From: Bradyrhizobium sp. CCBAU 53340
GTDB taxonomy: Bacteria; Pseudomonadota; Alphaproteobacteria; Rhizobiales; Xanthobacteraceae
Direction of reading: 5' to 3'
Assembly (NCBI RefSeq): GCF_015291645.1
Contig: NZ_CP030056.1
Span: 496,001 to 560,000, forward strand
Length of the DNA: 64,000 nt
Made by a program: the position numbers and the translations under genes. The notes below the pieces were generated by a model. It searched no databases and was not told the origin of the DNA. It was given only the letters and a program-made list of their open reading frames with translations. This document shows positions 55,175 through 64,000 of the stretch, piece after piece. How positions within the stretch are numbered: the first letter of the stretch is position 1; each line of letters opens with the position of its first letter.

Positions 55175-56786
55175 TCCGCAGCCTCCGCGTAAGCCGCCTC
55201 GGCATGGGGCCGGACGGCGGTCCAGACTTCGTCAAGGCCGCCCGATGTCAGGTAGTGGCGCTGCCGATGGTCCTGCTCGGGGAAATCGTCACGACGATGC
55301 ATGCCGCGGCTTTCCTGACGCGCCAGTGCGCTGCGGTACATCCATCGCGCTGTGGCCAGCATCGCCGCGCTTTCACGCGTGCGGAGCAATTCGGCCGCGC
55401 CGGCAGCGCCTGCTTCCGAGACATCGCGCCAGGCGGCATCGAGGCGCGCCAGCGCACCACCGAGCCGTGAGGCCTCGCGGAAATAATTCAGCTCATAGGG
55501 GAAGACCTCGTCCTGGACGGCTCGCGCCAGCGCGGCCGGCTCGAATGCGCGCCGCGACCGGCTCCGGAGGCCGACCGTTCCAGCCGAGGACAGCTCTCGA
55601 CCGTCAGCGGCTTGCCGCGCGTAGTCCGCGGCGCCCTGCCCGGCCAGCGTCCCCGACGTCATCGCCCAGGCGGCGTTGTGGCTGCCGCCGCCGGTGAAGC
55701 CACCGCAGATCAATTCGCGCGTCGCCGCATCTCCGGCGGCATAGAGCCCGGGGACGGTGGTTGCGCAGGTCTCGTCGACGATGCGAAGGCCGCCGGTGCC
55801 ACGCACGGTGCCTTCCAGTCGCAGCGTAACCGGAAAACGATCCTTGAACGGATCGATTCCGGTGCGGTCGAAGGGCAGGAAGAAATTCGGTTGCGAGGCC
55901 CGCATGTGCAGCTGGACGTCCGCGTCGGCCTTGTCGAGCCGCGCATAGACCGGCCCCCCGAAGCAGGGCTCGGGCAATCGCGGAACGACCGCCTTTGGAT
56001 GCAGCACCAGCTGCCGTCTTCATAGGTGAAGTTGGCCCAGCCATAGAACAGCGTCTTGGTGACCGAGCCGAACGCCGGCGAGATCGCGTAGGGATTGGAA
56101 AACTCCATGCTGCTGAATTCGGCGCCGGCTTCGGCGGCCATGAGATAGCCGTCACCGGTGAGCACGTTCGAACCTAGCGTCTTGCTCAGAAACGCACAGC
56201 CGCCGGTCGCAATCACCACCGCTTTGGCGCGCACGGTCCAGCGATCCTGCTTCTGGCGACGCAGGCCGCTCGCGCCCGCAACCGCCCCGGCCTCGTCGAG
56301 CAATAATTCCAGCGCCGGGCTGTGATCGAGGACGGTGACGCCGGCCTGCTTGGTCCGCTTGCGCATCAAGCGCATATATTCGGGGCCTTGCAGCGAGTTG
56401 CGCTGCGACTTGCCGTGGTCATCCACGGGATAGGGATAGCCCCATTCGGCGAGGCGATTGCTCTGCTGAAAAGTGAGATCGAGCGTGCGGACCATCCAGC
56501 GGCGGTCCTGAAGATATCCGCCGAGCTTCTCGCGGCTCGCCATCGACGCCTCGCGGTCAGTCGGCGTGGGATCGACGTACCAGACGCCGGTTCCCGCCGC
56601 CGCGGTCGAGCCCGAGGTGCCGCAAAAGCCCTTATCGGCGAGAACAACACGCGCGCCGCGTTCGGCCGCGCTTACCGCTGCCCAGGTGCCCGCGGGCCCG
56701 CCACCCAGCACCAGCACGTCTGCATCATATTCGACCGATCCTGAAGGTGCGGACCTACGCTCGGCGCGATGGATTTGGTTGGTCAT
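55171..56786 (-). pseudogene. AprA/fumarate-reductase-like flavoprotein, frameshifted
   Basis: FAD-dependent oxidoreductase. The first frame (56786 down to about 56010) has the dinucleotide motif VLGGGPAGTWAAVSAAERGA and AVVIATGGCAFLSKTLGSNV, and ends in TYEDGSW. The rest of the protein continues in another frame as LHPKAVVPRLPEPCFGGPVY, then GLYAAGDAATRELICGGFTG GGSHNAAWA and the C-terminal helical domain to a stop at 55171. A one-base loss near 56010-56020 (GGTGCTG segment) explains it. Total length about 535 residues would be normal. Start ATG 56786 (MTNQIHRAERRS). Confidence 0.85.
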
Positions 56787-56826
56787 TGAACACGTCCCCA
56801 AGTTCGAACCATTACAATTGGCGCGC

Positions 56827-57702
56827 TCACGCCGAAACCGGCGCCTTCCAGCGCATGAAGCGCCGCTCGATCACCTCGAGCACAGCGTTGAACGCCAGCC
56901 CGATCACAGTGATGCCCAGGATGCCGAAATACATCTGCGGGATCAGGAAGCTGTACTGGCTGTTGATGATGAGATAGCCGAGCCCCGCCTTCGCCCCGAC
57001 CATCTCGGAGGCGACCAGCACCAGCATGGCAGAGGCGCTGGCGAGGCGAATGCCGACGAAGATGGTCGGAAGCGCTGCCGGAAGAATGACCTTGCGGAAC
57101 AATTGCTGCGGGCTCGCGCCCATGGTGCGCGCCGACTTGATCAGGAGCGGATCGACCTGCTTGACGGCGGCGATCGTGTTGAGCAGCAGCGGCCAGGCGC
57201 AACTGTAGATTACCATCGTGATCTTCGACATCTCGCCGATGCCGAGCAGCAGGATGAAGACCGGCAGCAGCGCCAGCGGCGCGGTGTTACGGCAGATTTC
57301 GATGAACTGGTTCAGGAGATTGCCGAGCCGCGCGTACCAGCCGACGAGAAGGCCAAGCGGAACGATCAAGGCAACCGAGATCAGAAACCCGCTCAAGGCA
57401 CGCAGCAGGCTTGCTGACACGTCGTCATAGAGCTCGCCGCTCTGTGCGAGCTGCCAGCCGGCGGCAATCACCTCGGAGAACGGCGGCAGGAATACCGGAT
57501 CGACCACCCCAAGTCGCGGGGCAACCTCCCACACCGACAGCAGCACGATGAGCAGCAGCGAGCGATGCCCCAATGCGCCGAGCGCGCGCAGGGCAGCATG
57601 AAGCCGGCCGGCGATCCGTGGGGATGCGCGATCTCCGCCTGACAACGCGTTCGGACGCCCATGCGCGAGCTCCAGCAGCGTCAGCGTTTCAAGGCTAGAC
57701 AT
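56827..57702 (-). CDS. ABC transporter permease, SsuC/TauC type
   Basis: A 291-residue inner-membrane permease with about six segments: LLIVLLSVWEVAPRLGVVDP, then APLALLPVFILLLGIGEMSK and the EAA loop SARTMGASPQQLFRKVILPA. The start at 57702 overlaps the ATPase stop by 8 bases. Part of the sulfonate-type importer. Confidence 0.9.
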   Translation of the reverse strand: MSSLETLTLLELAHGRPNALSGGDRASPRIAGRLHAALRALGALGHRSLLLIVLLSVWEVAPRLGVVDPVFLPPFSEVIAAGWQLAQSGELYDDVSASLLRALSGFLISVALIVPLGLLVGWYARLGNLLNQFIEICRNTAPLALLPVFILLLGIGEMSKITMVIYSCAWPLLLNTIAAVKQVDPLLIKSARTMGASPQQLFRKVILPAALPTIFVGIRLASASAMLVLVASEMVGAKAGLGYLIINSQYSFLIPQMYFGILGITVIGLAFNAVLEVIERRFMRWKAPVSA

Positions 57703-58570
57703 GCGCGATCTCCTTCACGTCACTGTTGCCGCGACGGACATCGGCGGGGCGGCTCGATTGTCCCTGCTGCGCCTTCTGCACCTCTTCCCGGAGCAGGCTC
57801 CATATCTCGTGCCTGACCTGACCGAACTCCGGCAGCGAACGCACGTCCTCATCTTCGCTGCGCAGCGAGGCCGGAATGTCGAAGATTTGCTTGATCCGGC
57901 CCGGGCGCGAGGTCATCACGGCCACGCGTTGGCCAAGCGCTACGGCCTCGTCTATGCCATGGGTGATAAAGACGATGGTCTTGCCGGTGGCGCGCCAGAT
58001 CCGCAGCAGCTCGGTCTGGAGCGTCTCGCGCGTCTGGGCATCCAACGCGGCAAACGGCTCGTCCATCAGCAGCACCTCGGGATCGTAAGCAAGACTGCGG
58101 GCAATCGCGACGCGCTGCTTCATGCCGCCGGAGAGCTCGTGCGGATAGCGGCTGGCAAATCCGGACAGGCCAACGAGGTCGAGGAAATGCCGCGCGATCT
58201 CGCGTCGCTGCGCGGCCTTCAGCCCGGCGATGTCGAGCCCGAACTCGACATTCTCCAGGGCGGTGCGCCAGGGAAACAGCGCGTATTGCTGGAACACGAT
58301 GCCGCGGTCGCGGCCGGGCCCTTTGATCTGCCGCCCGTCGAGCAGGATGCGGCCGCTGGTCGGCGTCGTCAGCCCACCCAACAGATCGAGCAGGGTCGAT
58401 TTCCCGCAGCCGCTGGGACCGACCAGGGCCAGGAACTCACCAGTGCGAACATCGAGCGTGATGTCCTCGAGGGCGGTGAAACGGCCCAACGGGCCGCCTC
58501 CCTCGCCGCGCGTCACGAATTCCTTGCGGACGTGTTCGAAGCTGATTTTGATCGGGCTCGCTTGGGTCAC
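57695..58570 (-). CDS. ABC transporter ATPase, SsuB/TauB type
   Basis: A 291-residue ATPase: Walker A GPSGCGKST, signature ELSGGMKQRVAIARSL, Walker B VLLMDEPFAALD, then GIDEAVALGQRVAVMTSRPG. GTG 58570 overlaps the binding-protein stop (GTGA); the longer frame to 58684 is a shadow of the binding-protein gene. Confidence 0.92.
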   Translation of the reverse strand: MTQASPIKISFEHVRKEFVTRGEGGGPLGRFTALEDITLDVRTGEFLALVGPSGCGKSTLLDLLGGLTTPTSGRILLDGRQIKGPGRDRGIVFQQYALFPWRTALENVEFGLDIAGLKAAQRREIARHFLDLVGLSGFASRYPHELSGGMKQRVAIARSLAYDPEVLLMDEPFAALDAQTRETLQTELLRIWRATGKTIVFITHGIDEAVALGQRVAVMTSRPGRIKQIFDIPASLRSEDEDVRSLPEFGQVRHEIWSLLREEVQKAQQGQSSRPADVRRGNSDVKEIAHV

Positions 58571-59622
58571 TGGGCCTCCGCCGTCTTGCCGGGACGGAAA
58601 TAGTTGAAGGCGTTGGTGTAGGTCTCGGAGGCCTTGACCTGGCCCGGCTTGAACAGACCGTCCTTCTCCAGCCAGTCGATCCACACCTGGATCTCGGCAT
58701 CCGAGATCACCCCGCCTTTGCTCGCGACGCCCGTGCTCTTCCAGTATTTGATCGGCGTCGCGTCCTCATTACGTTTGCGCTCCGCGATGATGCGCCCGAA
58801 GCGCGCGCGCACCTCCTCGGGCGGCGTCGACTGCGCCCAAGCGATGGCGCGCGAAATGCCCTCGATCAGCTTGCGTGAGGCCTCCGGATTGTCCTTGATG
58901 AACTTGTCGCGCAGGACGTAGGAGCCGCCGGTGAAATTGCCGAACAGACCGGTGTCGTTGAACAGCGAGTGGATGCCGCCACGCTCCAGTGCCTTGTCGC
59001 GCAGCACGCCGCTAAGGGTGCTCACTTCGACCTGGCCCTGGCGTAAGGCCTGTTCACCGCTGACCGGCGGGATCGCGACCAGCGTCACCTGCTTGGCTTC
59101 CGCTGATGTCAAGCCGTTGCGGGCGAGATATTCGCGGAGCACAAATTCCAGATGGGCACCGAGCGTATTGACGGCGACCTTCTTGCCGATCAGGTCGCGC
59201 GCGGTCTTGATTGGGCTGTCGTCCCTGACGAAGTAGCCGTTATAGGTGTTGGCGTCCGAGCCGTAATAGCCGACCACGGCCTTGATGGGCGCCTTTGCCG
59301 CGATCAGCTTGAGGATCGCGCCGTAGAAAGCCCCGCCGATGTCGATATCCCCGGTCACCACGGTCTGGATGTCCTGTGGGCCGCTGATGGTGTTGCCGAC
59401 CCATTTCAGCTTCAGGGGCGCCAGATAGCCGAGGTCGTCGGCGAGCTCGATGAAGGTCACCTGCCCCGCCCAGCCCTGATACCGGATCTCGCTCTTGTCG
59501 AGCGGCGGCTCGGCGAAGGCGGGAGCGGCAAGGCCCAATGCCAGCGCGCTGACAAGCAGCCGCCGTGCGGCGCTCCGTGCAGCACGATGCCGCGCTTGAA
59601 AAAATTGAAACAGAGAGTTCAT
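58567..59622 (-). CDS. ABC transporter binding protein, SsuA/TauA-like
   Basis: A 351-residue periplasmic protein with a basic N-terminus and signal core LLVSALALGLAAPAFA, followed by KSEIRYQGWAGQVTFIELAD, the usual beginning of SsuA/NMT1-type domains. FVRDDSPIKTARDLIGKKVA VNTLGAHLEF is the ligand-pocket hallmark. Ligand likely an organosulfonate or sulfate ester, given the neighbours (inference). Confidence 0.88.
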   Translation of the reverse strand: MNSLFQFFQARHRAARSAARRLLVSALALGLAAPAFAEPPLDKSEIRYQGWAGQVTFIELADDLGYLAPLKLKWVGNTISGPQDIQTVVTGDIDIGGAFYGAILKLIAAKAPIKAVVGYYGSDANTYNGYFVRDDSPIKTARDLIGKKVAVNTLGAHLEFVLREYLARNGLTSAEAKQVTLVAIPPVSGEQALRQGQVEVSTLSGVLRDKALERGGIHSLFNDTGLFGNFTGGSYVLRDKFIKDNPEASRKLIEGISRAIAWAQSTPPEEVRARFGRIIAERKRNEDATPIKYWKSTGVASKGGVISDAEIQVWIDWLEKDGLFKPGQVKASETYTNAFNYFRPGKTAEAQ

Positions 59623-59649
59623 GTGTCAAACCCGGTCAAGTGTTGGAGA

Positions 59650-60579
59650 TCAAGCGGCCTTGGGCGCCTGCGCCTTCGGCGCCTTGACGCGCGTCACGCT
59701 GTGACGACCGTCGACGCTGACAGGCACTTCCCCATCGATGGTGGCGCGGCGGACGACGCGGTGCTGATCGCCATAATCGTTGACGGCGTAGTGCTGGGTT
59801 GCCCGGTTGTCCCAGATCGCGAGGTCACCGGCCTGCCAGGTCCAGCGTACGGTGTTCTCGGGCGCGGTGATGTGGGACTGGAAAAGCTCGAACAGCTTCT
59901 GGCCATCATATTTCGGCAAGCCGACGAAGCGCTGCACGAAGTTGCCGAGCACCAGGGTGCGTTCGCCGGTTTCGGGATGAACCCGCACGACCGGATGCTC
60001 CGTCTCATAGATCGTGCCGGTAAAAACCTCGTCGAAATGCTTGCGATCCGCTTCGCTCGCGGGCGTCTTCACCGCGTAGTCGTAAGCGTTGCTGTGGACC
60101 GCCCAGAGCTCGTCGGCAAGCTTGCGCAGCGGCGCCGGCAGGTCGAGATAGGCCGCCGCCGTGTTCGACCACACGGTATCGCCGCCGTATGGCGGGATCA
60201 CAACGCCACGCAGCACCGAGATTTTCGGATAGGCATCGACGAAGGTGACGTCCGTGTGCCACTGGTCTGCACGACCGCCGCCACGACCTGAATCGAGCTC
60301 CAGGATCGATGAAGTGCCCTTGGTCGCACCGACCGTCGGATGCGGCACGAGCTTACCGAGCCTGATAGCAAAGCGCTCCTGCTCGGCATCGTCGAGATGC
60401 CCCTGGTTGCGGAAGAAGGTGACCTTGTGCTCCAGCAGCACATGATTGATGGCGCGAATGACGTCGTCGGACAAATCGCCTGATAATTTGACGTTCCGGA
60501 TTTCGGCACCGAGCCGGGCCGCACGTTTGACGATATCGGCGCGCGGAATGACGTTGTCGATGGTGATCGGGTTGCTCAT
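59650..60579 (-). CDS. TauD/AtsK-type 2-oxoglutarate-dependent dioxygenase
   Basis: A 309-residue Fe(II)/2-oxoglutarate dioxygenase. Metal ligands: His and Asp in DQWHTDVTF and the distal His in QHRVVRRATI; 2-oxoglutarate-binding Arg in HRVVRR. GVVIPPYGGDTVWSNTAAAY is typical of TauD/AtsK. Enzymes of this family release sulfite or sulfate from taurine-like sulfonates or alkyl sulfates. ATG 60579 (MSNPITIDNVIPRAD) is preferred to 60609. First gene of the minus-strand operon. Confidence 0.9.
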   Translation of the reverse strand: MSNPITIDNVIPRADIVKRAARLGAEIRNVKLSGDLSDDVIRAINHVLLEHKVTFFRNQGHLDDAEQERFAIRLGKLVPHPTVGATKGTSSILELDSGRGGGRADQWHTDVTFVDAYPKISVLRGVVIPPYGGDTVWSNTAAAYLDLPAPLRKLADELWAVHSNAYDYAVKTPASEADRKHFDEVFTGTIYETEHPVVRVHPETGERTLVLGNFVQRFVGLPKYDGQKLFELFQSHITAPENTVRWTWQAGDLAIWDNRATQHYAVNDYGDQHRVVRRATIDGEVPVSVDGRHSVTRVKAPKAQAPKAA

Positions 60580-60609
60580 GATCGTATCTCTCATTGAATT
60601 CGTGGACAA

Positions 60610-61219
60610 AGCTCCGCCATACGCCGGTCATGCCGGCGGCGGCGGACAGTGACGGGTGGTTTCCTGGTTGGCCCTAGGGGATCACGTCGGCGGCTAGACA
60701 GTCGGCAGCAGGCGGATCCCGGCGGTACAGCTCTCCGCCATCGCCGCAGTGCGAAGCGATGCGCACAGCACCATTAGCCGGGCCACATTGCGAACGATGT
60801 TTGGATCGGATTGCCGCATGGTGAACGACCTCGCTTGGACGTTGCCGATGGTAAAAGCGATGGCGCTCCAGTCAATGAAACGAAACCAGCGTTGTTTTCG
60901 GCGCCGCGCAATGATCGCTTCGTTGGGACGGCGAGCACGGAAAGATTTGCGATCATGACGGCCCATGCGAGCGCCTCACATGCGCGAAGACGAGCAAAAT
61001 CGAGCCAACGGACGCACGAAACGACGCGGTTCATTTGCCTTGATCACCAGCACGAACGCACTCATCTCCCGCTAGCGACGCGCTCGTATCGTTCATGCTC
61101 GCTTCGCCGACAACAACGCAAATTCATTACATCGACAGCTTTGCGAGCATCGACATAGAGTCAACTGCAACGCGCGCGGTGACGCCGCGATCCGGAGATA
61201 ACCAACCATTGCGAGCCAG
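60610..61219. other. Divergent intergenic region of the sulfur cluster
   Basis: About 610 bases between the dioxygenase and the monooxygenase, both reading outward. Short frames are not convincing. It should hold both promoters and sites for a CysB/Cbl-type regulator, none of which could be pinpointed. Confidence 0.4.
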
Positions 61220-62563
61220 ATGATGAGCAAACGCCAGCTTTCCCTCAACTTCTTCATCTATCCGGACGGTCATCACGAGGCCGCGTGGCGGCACAAGGCC
61301 TCGACGACGGACCGCATTCTCGACGTCACCTACTATCAGGAACTGGCGCAACGCGCCGAAGCGCACAAGTTCGACGCGGTCTTCTTCGCCGACGGGCCGG
61401 TGCTCTCGGATAACGTCCGCTACGCGCAGCGCTTCCGGCTCGAGCCGATCACGCTTCTCGCCGCGATCGCGTCGGCTACCACGCACATCGGCCTGATCGC
61501 GACCGCTTCAACCACCTACACCGAACCCTACAATCTCGCTCGGCTGTTCGCGTCGCTCGATCACCTCAGCCGCGGGCGTGCAGGATGGAACATCGTGACG
61601 ACAAGCTCGCCACAGGCAGCGCAGAACTTCGGCCTGCCTGAGCATCCTCCGCATCACGAGCGGTACGAGCGGGCGCGCGAATATCTCGATGTCGTCACCG
61701 CGCTATGGGACAGCTGGGAGGACGATGCGCTCGTCAATGACCCCGTCTCCGGCATTTTCGCTGATACCAGCAAGATCCACGCGATCGACCATATAGGGAA
61801 ATACTTCCGCGTGCGCGGCCCGCTCAACGTCTCACGGACGCCGCAGGGCCGGCCCGTCTATGTCCAGGCCGGCTCTTCCGAGGACGGACGCGCCTTCGCA
61901 GCGCGCTTTGCCGAGGCCATCTTCACGGCGCACCAGACGTTGGCGAGCGCGCAGGAGTTCTATGCCGACATCAAACGGCAGGCGCGTGCGTTCGATCGCA
62001 GCCCTGACCAGATCAAGATCCTGCCCGGCATCTCGCCGTTCATCGCCAGCACACAAGCGGAGGCCGACCGGCTTCAGGACGAGTTCAACGCGCTGATCCA
62101 GCCGGAGTTCTCGCTCGCCCAGCTCCGCCAGATGACCGGGCTCGACCTCGCCGGCTTTGATCTCGATGGCCCCTTCCCACGTCACCTGATCGATACCGAC
62201 GGTGCGCATGGCGTTGCCAGCCGCTTCAAGCTGATCGTCGACATCATCGATCGCGAAAAGCCCACGATCCGCCAGCTGGTGCAGCGCCTCGCCGGTGCGC
62301 GCGGGCATTGGGTCATCGCCGGCCCCCCGGAAAAGATCGCCGACAACATCCAGACCTGGTTCGAGAACGGCGCAGCCGACGGTTTCAACGTCATGCCTCC
62401 GTGGCTGCCGGGCGGGTTCGACCTGTTCGCCGAACAGGTCGTGCCGATCTTGCGCAAGCGCGGCCTCTTCCGCCGTGATTATGCGGGCAGCAGTCTGCGC
62501 GATCACTACGGTTTGAGCCGCCCGGCCAGCCTGTTCTCGGGCGCCGTGCGGGCCATTGCGTGA
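61220..62563 (+). CDS. Flavin-dependent monooxygenase of the NtaA/SnaA/DszA family
   Basis: A 447-residue bacterial-luciferase-like (LLM) monooxygenase. Beginning QLSLNFFIYPDGHHEAAW, with YQELAQRAEAHKFDAVFFAD, TTHIGLIATASTTYTEPYNL AR, GRAGWNIVTTSSPQAAQNFG and RPVYVQAGSSEDGRAFAARF, all hallmarks of the family. It uses reduced FMN supplied by a separate reductase, not seen here, to cleave C-S or C-N bonds, which fits the sulfur cluster. Start ATG 61220 or the adjacent ATG 61223. Confidence 0.92.
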   Translation: MMSKRQLSLNFFIYPDGHHEAAWRHKASTTDRILDVTYYQELAQRAEAHKFDAVFFADGPVLSDNVRYAQRFRLEPITLLAAIASATTHIGLIATASTTYTEPYNLARLFASLDHLSRGRAGWNIVTTSSPQAAQNFGLPEHPPHHERYERAREYLDVVTALWDSWEDDALVNDPVSGIFADTSKIHAIDHIGKYFRVRGPLNVSRTPQGRPVYVQAGSSEDGRAFAARFAEAIFTAHQTLASAQEFYADIKRQARAFDRSPDQIKILPGISPFIASTQAEADRLQDEFNALIQPEFSLAQLRQMTGLDLAGFDLDGPFPRHLIDTDGAHGVASRFKLIVDIIDREKPTIRQLVQRLAGARGHWVIAGPPEKIADNIQTWFENGAADGFNVMPPWLPGGFDLFAEQVVPILRKRGLFRRDYAGSSLRDHYGLSRPASLFSGAVRAIA

Positions 62564-62601
62564 GGGTGGAAAACCAGTCGGGCCGTGCGCACGTCGTCTC
62601 T

Positions 62602-62883
62602 TCAGCAAGGTGCGTTGCCGGTTTTGAACAGAATGTCCGCCTCAGAACCGTCCAGCCTGACCAATTCGCAGCGCCGAAACGCCAAGCCAGTCGTTGAAAG
62701 CAGCAAGAAAAAATGCCGTGATCGCAGCACGTCTGGCGATCCGTCGATAAGAACGCGGGCGCCAGTTTCGGACGCCTCGATTAGTATACAGTTGCGCCAC
62801 CATCGCCCGTCCGCTGCCAGGAGGGTCATCCGATGTTCATGTTCAAAACGGACGAATCGGGTTCCTCTCTTGGTCGGGAGCAT
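62602..62883 (-). CDS. PilZ-domain protein
   Basis: A 93-residue protein; ATG 62883 has GGAG at 5-base spacing. The PilZ fold is suggested by TKRGTRFVRFEHEHRMTLL and the ILIEASETGARVLI (D/N-x-S-x-x-G like) motif, and ending in CELVRLDGSEADI. PilZ domains bind cyclic di-GMP; the N-terminal RxxxR motif here is only partly conserved (R-x2-R), so binding is uncertain. It converges with the monooxygenase gene. Confidence 0.65.
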   Translation of the reverse strand: MLPTKRGTRFVRFEHEHRMTLLAADGRWWRNCILIEASETGARVLIDGSPDVLRSRHFFLLLSTTGLAFRRCELVRLDGSEADILFKTGNAPC

Positions 62884-63025
62884 CAAGACTCCGCCTGACG
62901 GCGCCTTCAAACAAAATCATTGCAATTAGAAGTCGAAGAGCAGAAGGCCAGCGCACGTCTCTGCCCAGACCGAAACATCAAAGTAACTGTGGCTTGATCC
63001 GCGCCGGCTCCGATCTAGCGGTTCT

Positions 63026-63124
63026 CTATAAAAAGGTGAATGCAAACAGGCTTGCGCACAGGAGGACAAATCCCGCTCCAGTCAGGCCCAGGAAGCTTCC
63101 TGAGATGAGATCATGTTCGCGCAT
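63026..63124 (-). CDS. Possible 32-residue membrane peptide
   Basis: ATG 63124 with GAGG five bases upstream opens MREHDLISGSFLGLTGAGFV and a hydrophobic tail ending FAFTFL. One transmembrane helix. Only the ribosome site and hydrophobicity support it. Confidence 0.25.
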   Translation of the reverse strand: MREHDLISGSFLGLTGAGFVLLCASLFAFTFL

Positions 63125-63406
63125 GAGTGCCTCAGCTGTCTCTGCCAGCTTCGAATCAGAGCAGGTTTGGAGCGGCTGTTGTTAGCCCGCTTGCTCGCAC
63201 TTTTTCGGCTATTGCGCGTTGAAAATGCATTTTTTGGACACTGCTCGAGACGACTGAGGCGTGTTGCAGCAGCAGGCCTCGTTTAAGGCTTGGCATACGA
63301 CTTAAGCTGCTTGGACGTTGGCCGTACAAGATGGTCCAGAACCTCCGTCCAGGTAGATGTGAGCGGCTTCATAATTGCGATAAGAGTTCGGGAGTATCCT
63401 TTCGAC

Positions 63407-63526
63407 ATGCGTGGGTCTCTGATTGTCCTTGCCATCTTTGCAATTATCTTGGCCGTGCGCGGACACCAGCGTGAGAGTGTCGCGTTGCGTCCGACGGAAG
63501 CCATGCCGCCTGTCAACGTACCTTAA
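63407..63526 (+). CDS. Possible 39-residue membrane peptide
   Basis: ATG 63407 opens MRGSLIVLAIFAIILAVRGH followed by a short polar tail. A GGAG lies 12 bases upstream, rather far. One transmembrane helix; no homologue recognised. Confidence 0.25.
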   Translation: MRGSLIVLAIFAIILAVRGHQRESVALRPTEAMPPVNVP

Positions 63527-63763
63527 GGCTTGGCGGGAGCAAGGAATGCGTTGGCAAGATGCTGATCATTTGGGGCGTTTATCTCGTCAGTCAGATTCGA
63601 AGAACTATCCGCCGGCGCCGGTCGAGGGCAGAGCGCGGTGAGCAGCGCTATCGGAAGCGTTGAGACAGCCCAATCCGCGGAAACGTTCCGCCGTGCCCGC
63701 GAGATGCGGCGAGAGCCGACACAACCATCTGTTTGACATGCGATGCGTTTTTTGGAGGTTGCC

Positions 63764-64000
63764 GTGACAAAGCTTAGAGTTCTACTTCCCGCCTGCATTA
63801 CCATCCTGGCGGGCAGCACGTCGACTGCGCTCGCGTGGGGACAGCTCGGGCATTCCGTGATTGCTGAGCTCGCGCAGCGACATCTCACCCCGGCTGCCAC
63901 GACCAAGCTCAAGGACCTGATCGGAGAGACCTCGTTGGCGTCGATCTCGAACTGGGCTGACGACTACAAGTTCACGGCAGAAGGGAAGAACACGTATCGC
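63764..64000 (+). CDS. S1/P1-type nuclease, 3' end outside window
   Basis: GTG 63764 follows GGAGG at 5-base spacing. After a signal peptide (VTKLRVLLPACITILAGSTS, then TALA) the mature protein starts with WGQLGHSVIAELAQRHL: Trp1 and His6 of the S1/P1 zinc cluster are present. SISNWADDYKF includes the expected aspartate of the W-A-D motif. These secreted zinc nucleases degrade single-stranded nucleic acids. The frame runs off the window end without a stop. Confidence 0.85.
   Translation, partial: MTKLRVLLPACITILAGSTSTALAWGQLGHSVIAELAQRHLTPAATTKLKDLIGETSLASISNWADDYKFTAEGKNTYR

Larger units (their letters stand above)
62884..63763. other. Mostly noncoding region before the nuclease gene
   Basis: About 880 bases. 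Apart from two possible tiny membrane-peptide genes listed separately, nothing is recognisable. Confidence 0.3.

Noticed and set aside
57701..58603. A 300-codon plus-strand frame opposite the transporter ATPase
   Set aside because: Antisense shadow; residues show no family motif.
59152..60291. A 379-codon plus-strand frame opposite the binding-protein and dioxygenase genes
   Set aside because: It is antisense to two genes with clear catalytic motifs and shows no domain of its own; long antisense frames are common in GC-rich DNA.
61832..62608. A 258-codon minus-strand frame opposite the monooxygenase
   Set aside because: Antisense shadow of the LLM monooxygenase.
1..64000. tRNA, rRNA or CRISPR features
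   Set aside because: No cloverleaf with a T-loop consensus, no rRNA segment and no regularly spaced direct repeats were seen; tRNA search software was not available.

Overview
The window looks like an accessory (symbiosis-island-like) stretch of an alphaproteobacterium, most likely Bradyrhizobium or a close relative. This is inferred from the GC-rich coding style, the branched-chain amino-acid (Liv) and SsuABC/TauABC-type importers, the IS66 and IS630 relatives, and the density of toxin-antitoxin modules and gene remnants. I saw no rRNA, tRNA or CRISPR array. Nothing is known beyond the sequence itself, so the taxonomic call is an inference.

Layout. 0-15 kb is a catabolic island. It has two leuC/leuD-type hydratase pairs (one cut by the window start, one with a frameshifted small subunit), a PEP-mutase/isocitrate-lyase-family protein, two atypical short-chain dehydrogenases, a five-gene Liv ABC importer with a frameshifted binding protein, a LysR regulator with a frameshifted tail, an AraC-family fragment and an HpcH/HpaI aldolase. 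A palindromic motif, GAAATTGCAATTTC, lies before leuC2, and a near copy lies before the lyase-family gene, suggesting co-regulation. 15.5-19 kb has a HipA/HipB module in reversed order and a decayed IS630 transposase.

19-31.5 kb is the most unusual part. A four-gene operon encodes exported proteins: a lipoprotein, an astacin-type metalloprotease, a trypsin-type serine protease and an alpha/beta-hydrolase lipoprotein. Divergent from it is a nitrilase-like / winged-helix / small-protein trio. A HigBA module with a long palindromic operator and an AAA ATPase plus subtilisin-protease pair follow. Fic remnants and a diguanylate cyclase follow to 34 kb.

34.8-44.7 kb is a second catabolic block: GntR regulator, aminotransferase, HMG-CoA-lyase-like enzyme, class III CoA transferase, NMT1-type ABC importer, then kynA and kynU (tryptophan to kynurenine to anthranilate, without a formamidase gene). 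44.7-54.6 kb is a scrap zone: a hairpin-rich noncoding stretch, EAL and Fic fragments, an IS66 element with exact 8-bp target duplication and a UPF0149 passenger gene, a HicAB module with a promoter-operator that implies a leaderless hicA mRNA, a triply frameshifted fic gene and a second HipBA module.

54.8-62.6 kb is a sulfonate/sulfate-ester type cluster: TauD/AtsK-like dioxygenase, SsuABC-type importer, an AprA-like flavoprotein (frameshifted) with a two-cluster ferredoxin, and a divergent flavin-dependent monooxygenase. The window ends with a PilZ protein, two doubtful small membrane peptides and the start of an S1/P1 nuclease. Single-base frameshifts recur in otherwise complete genes, so either real decay or base-level assembly error must be considered throughout.
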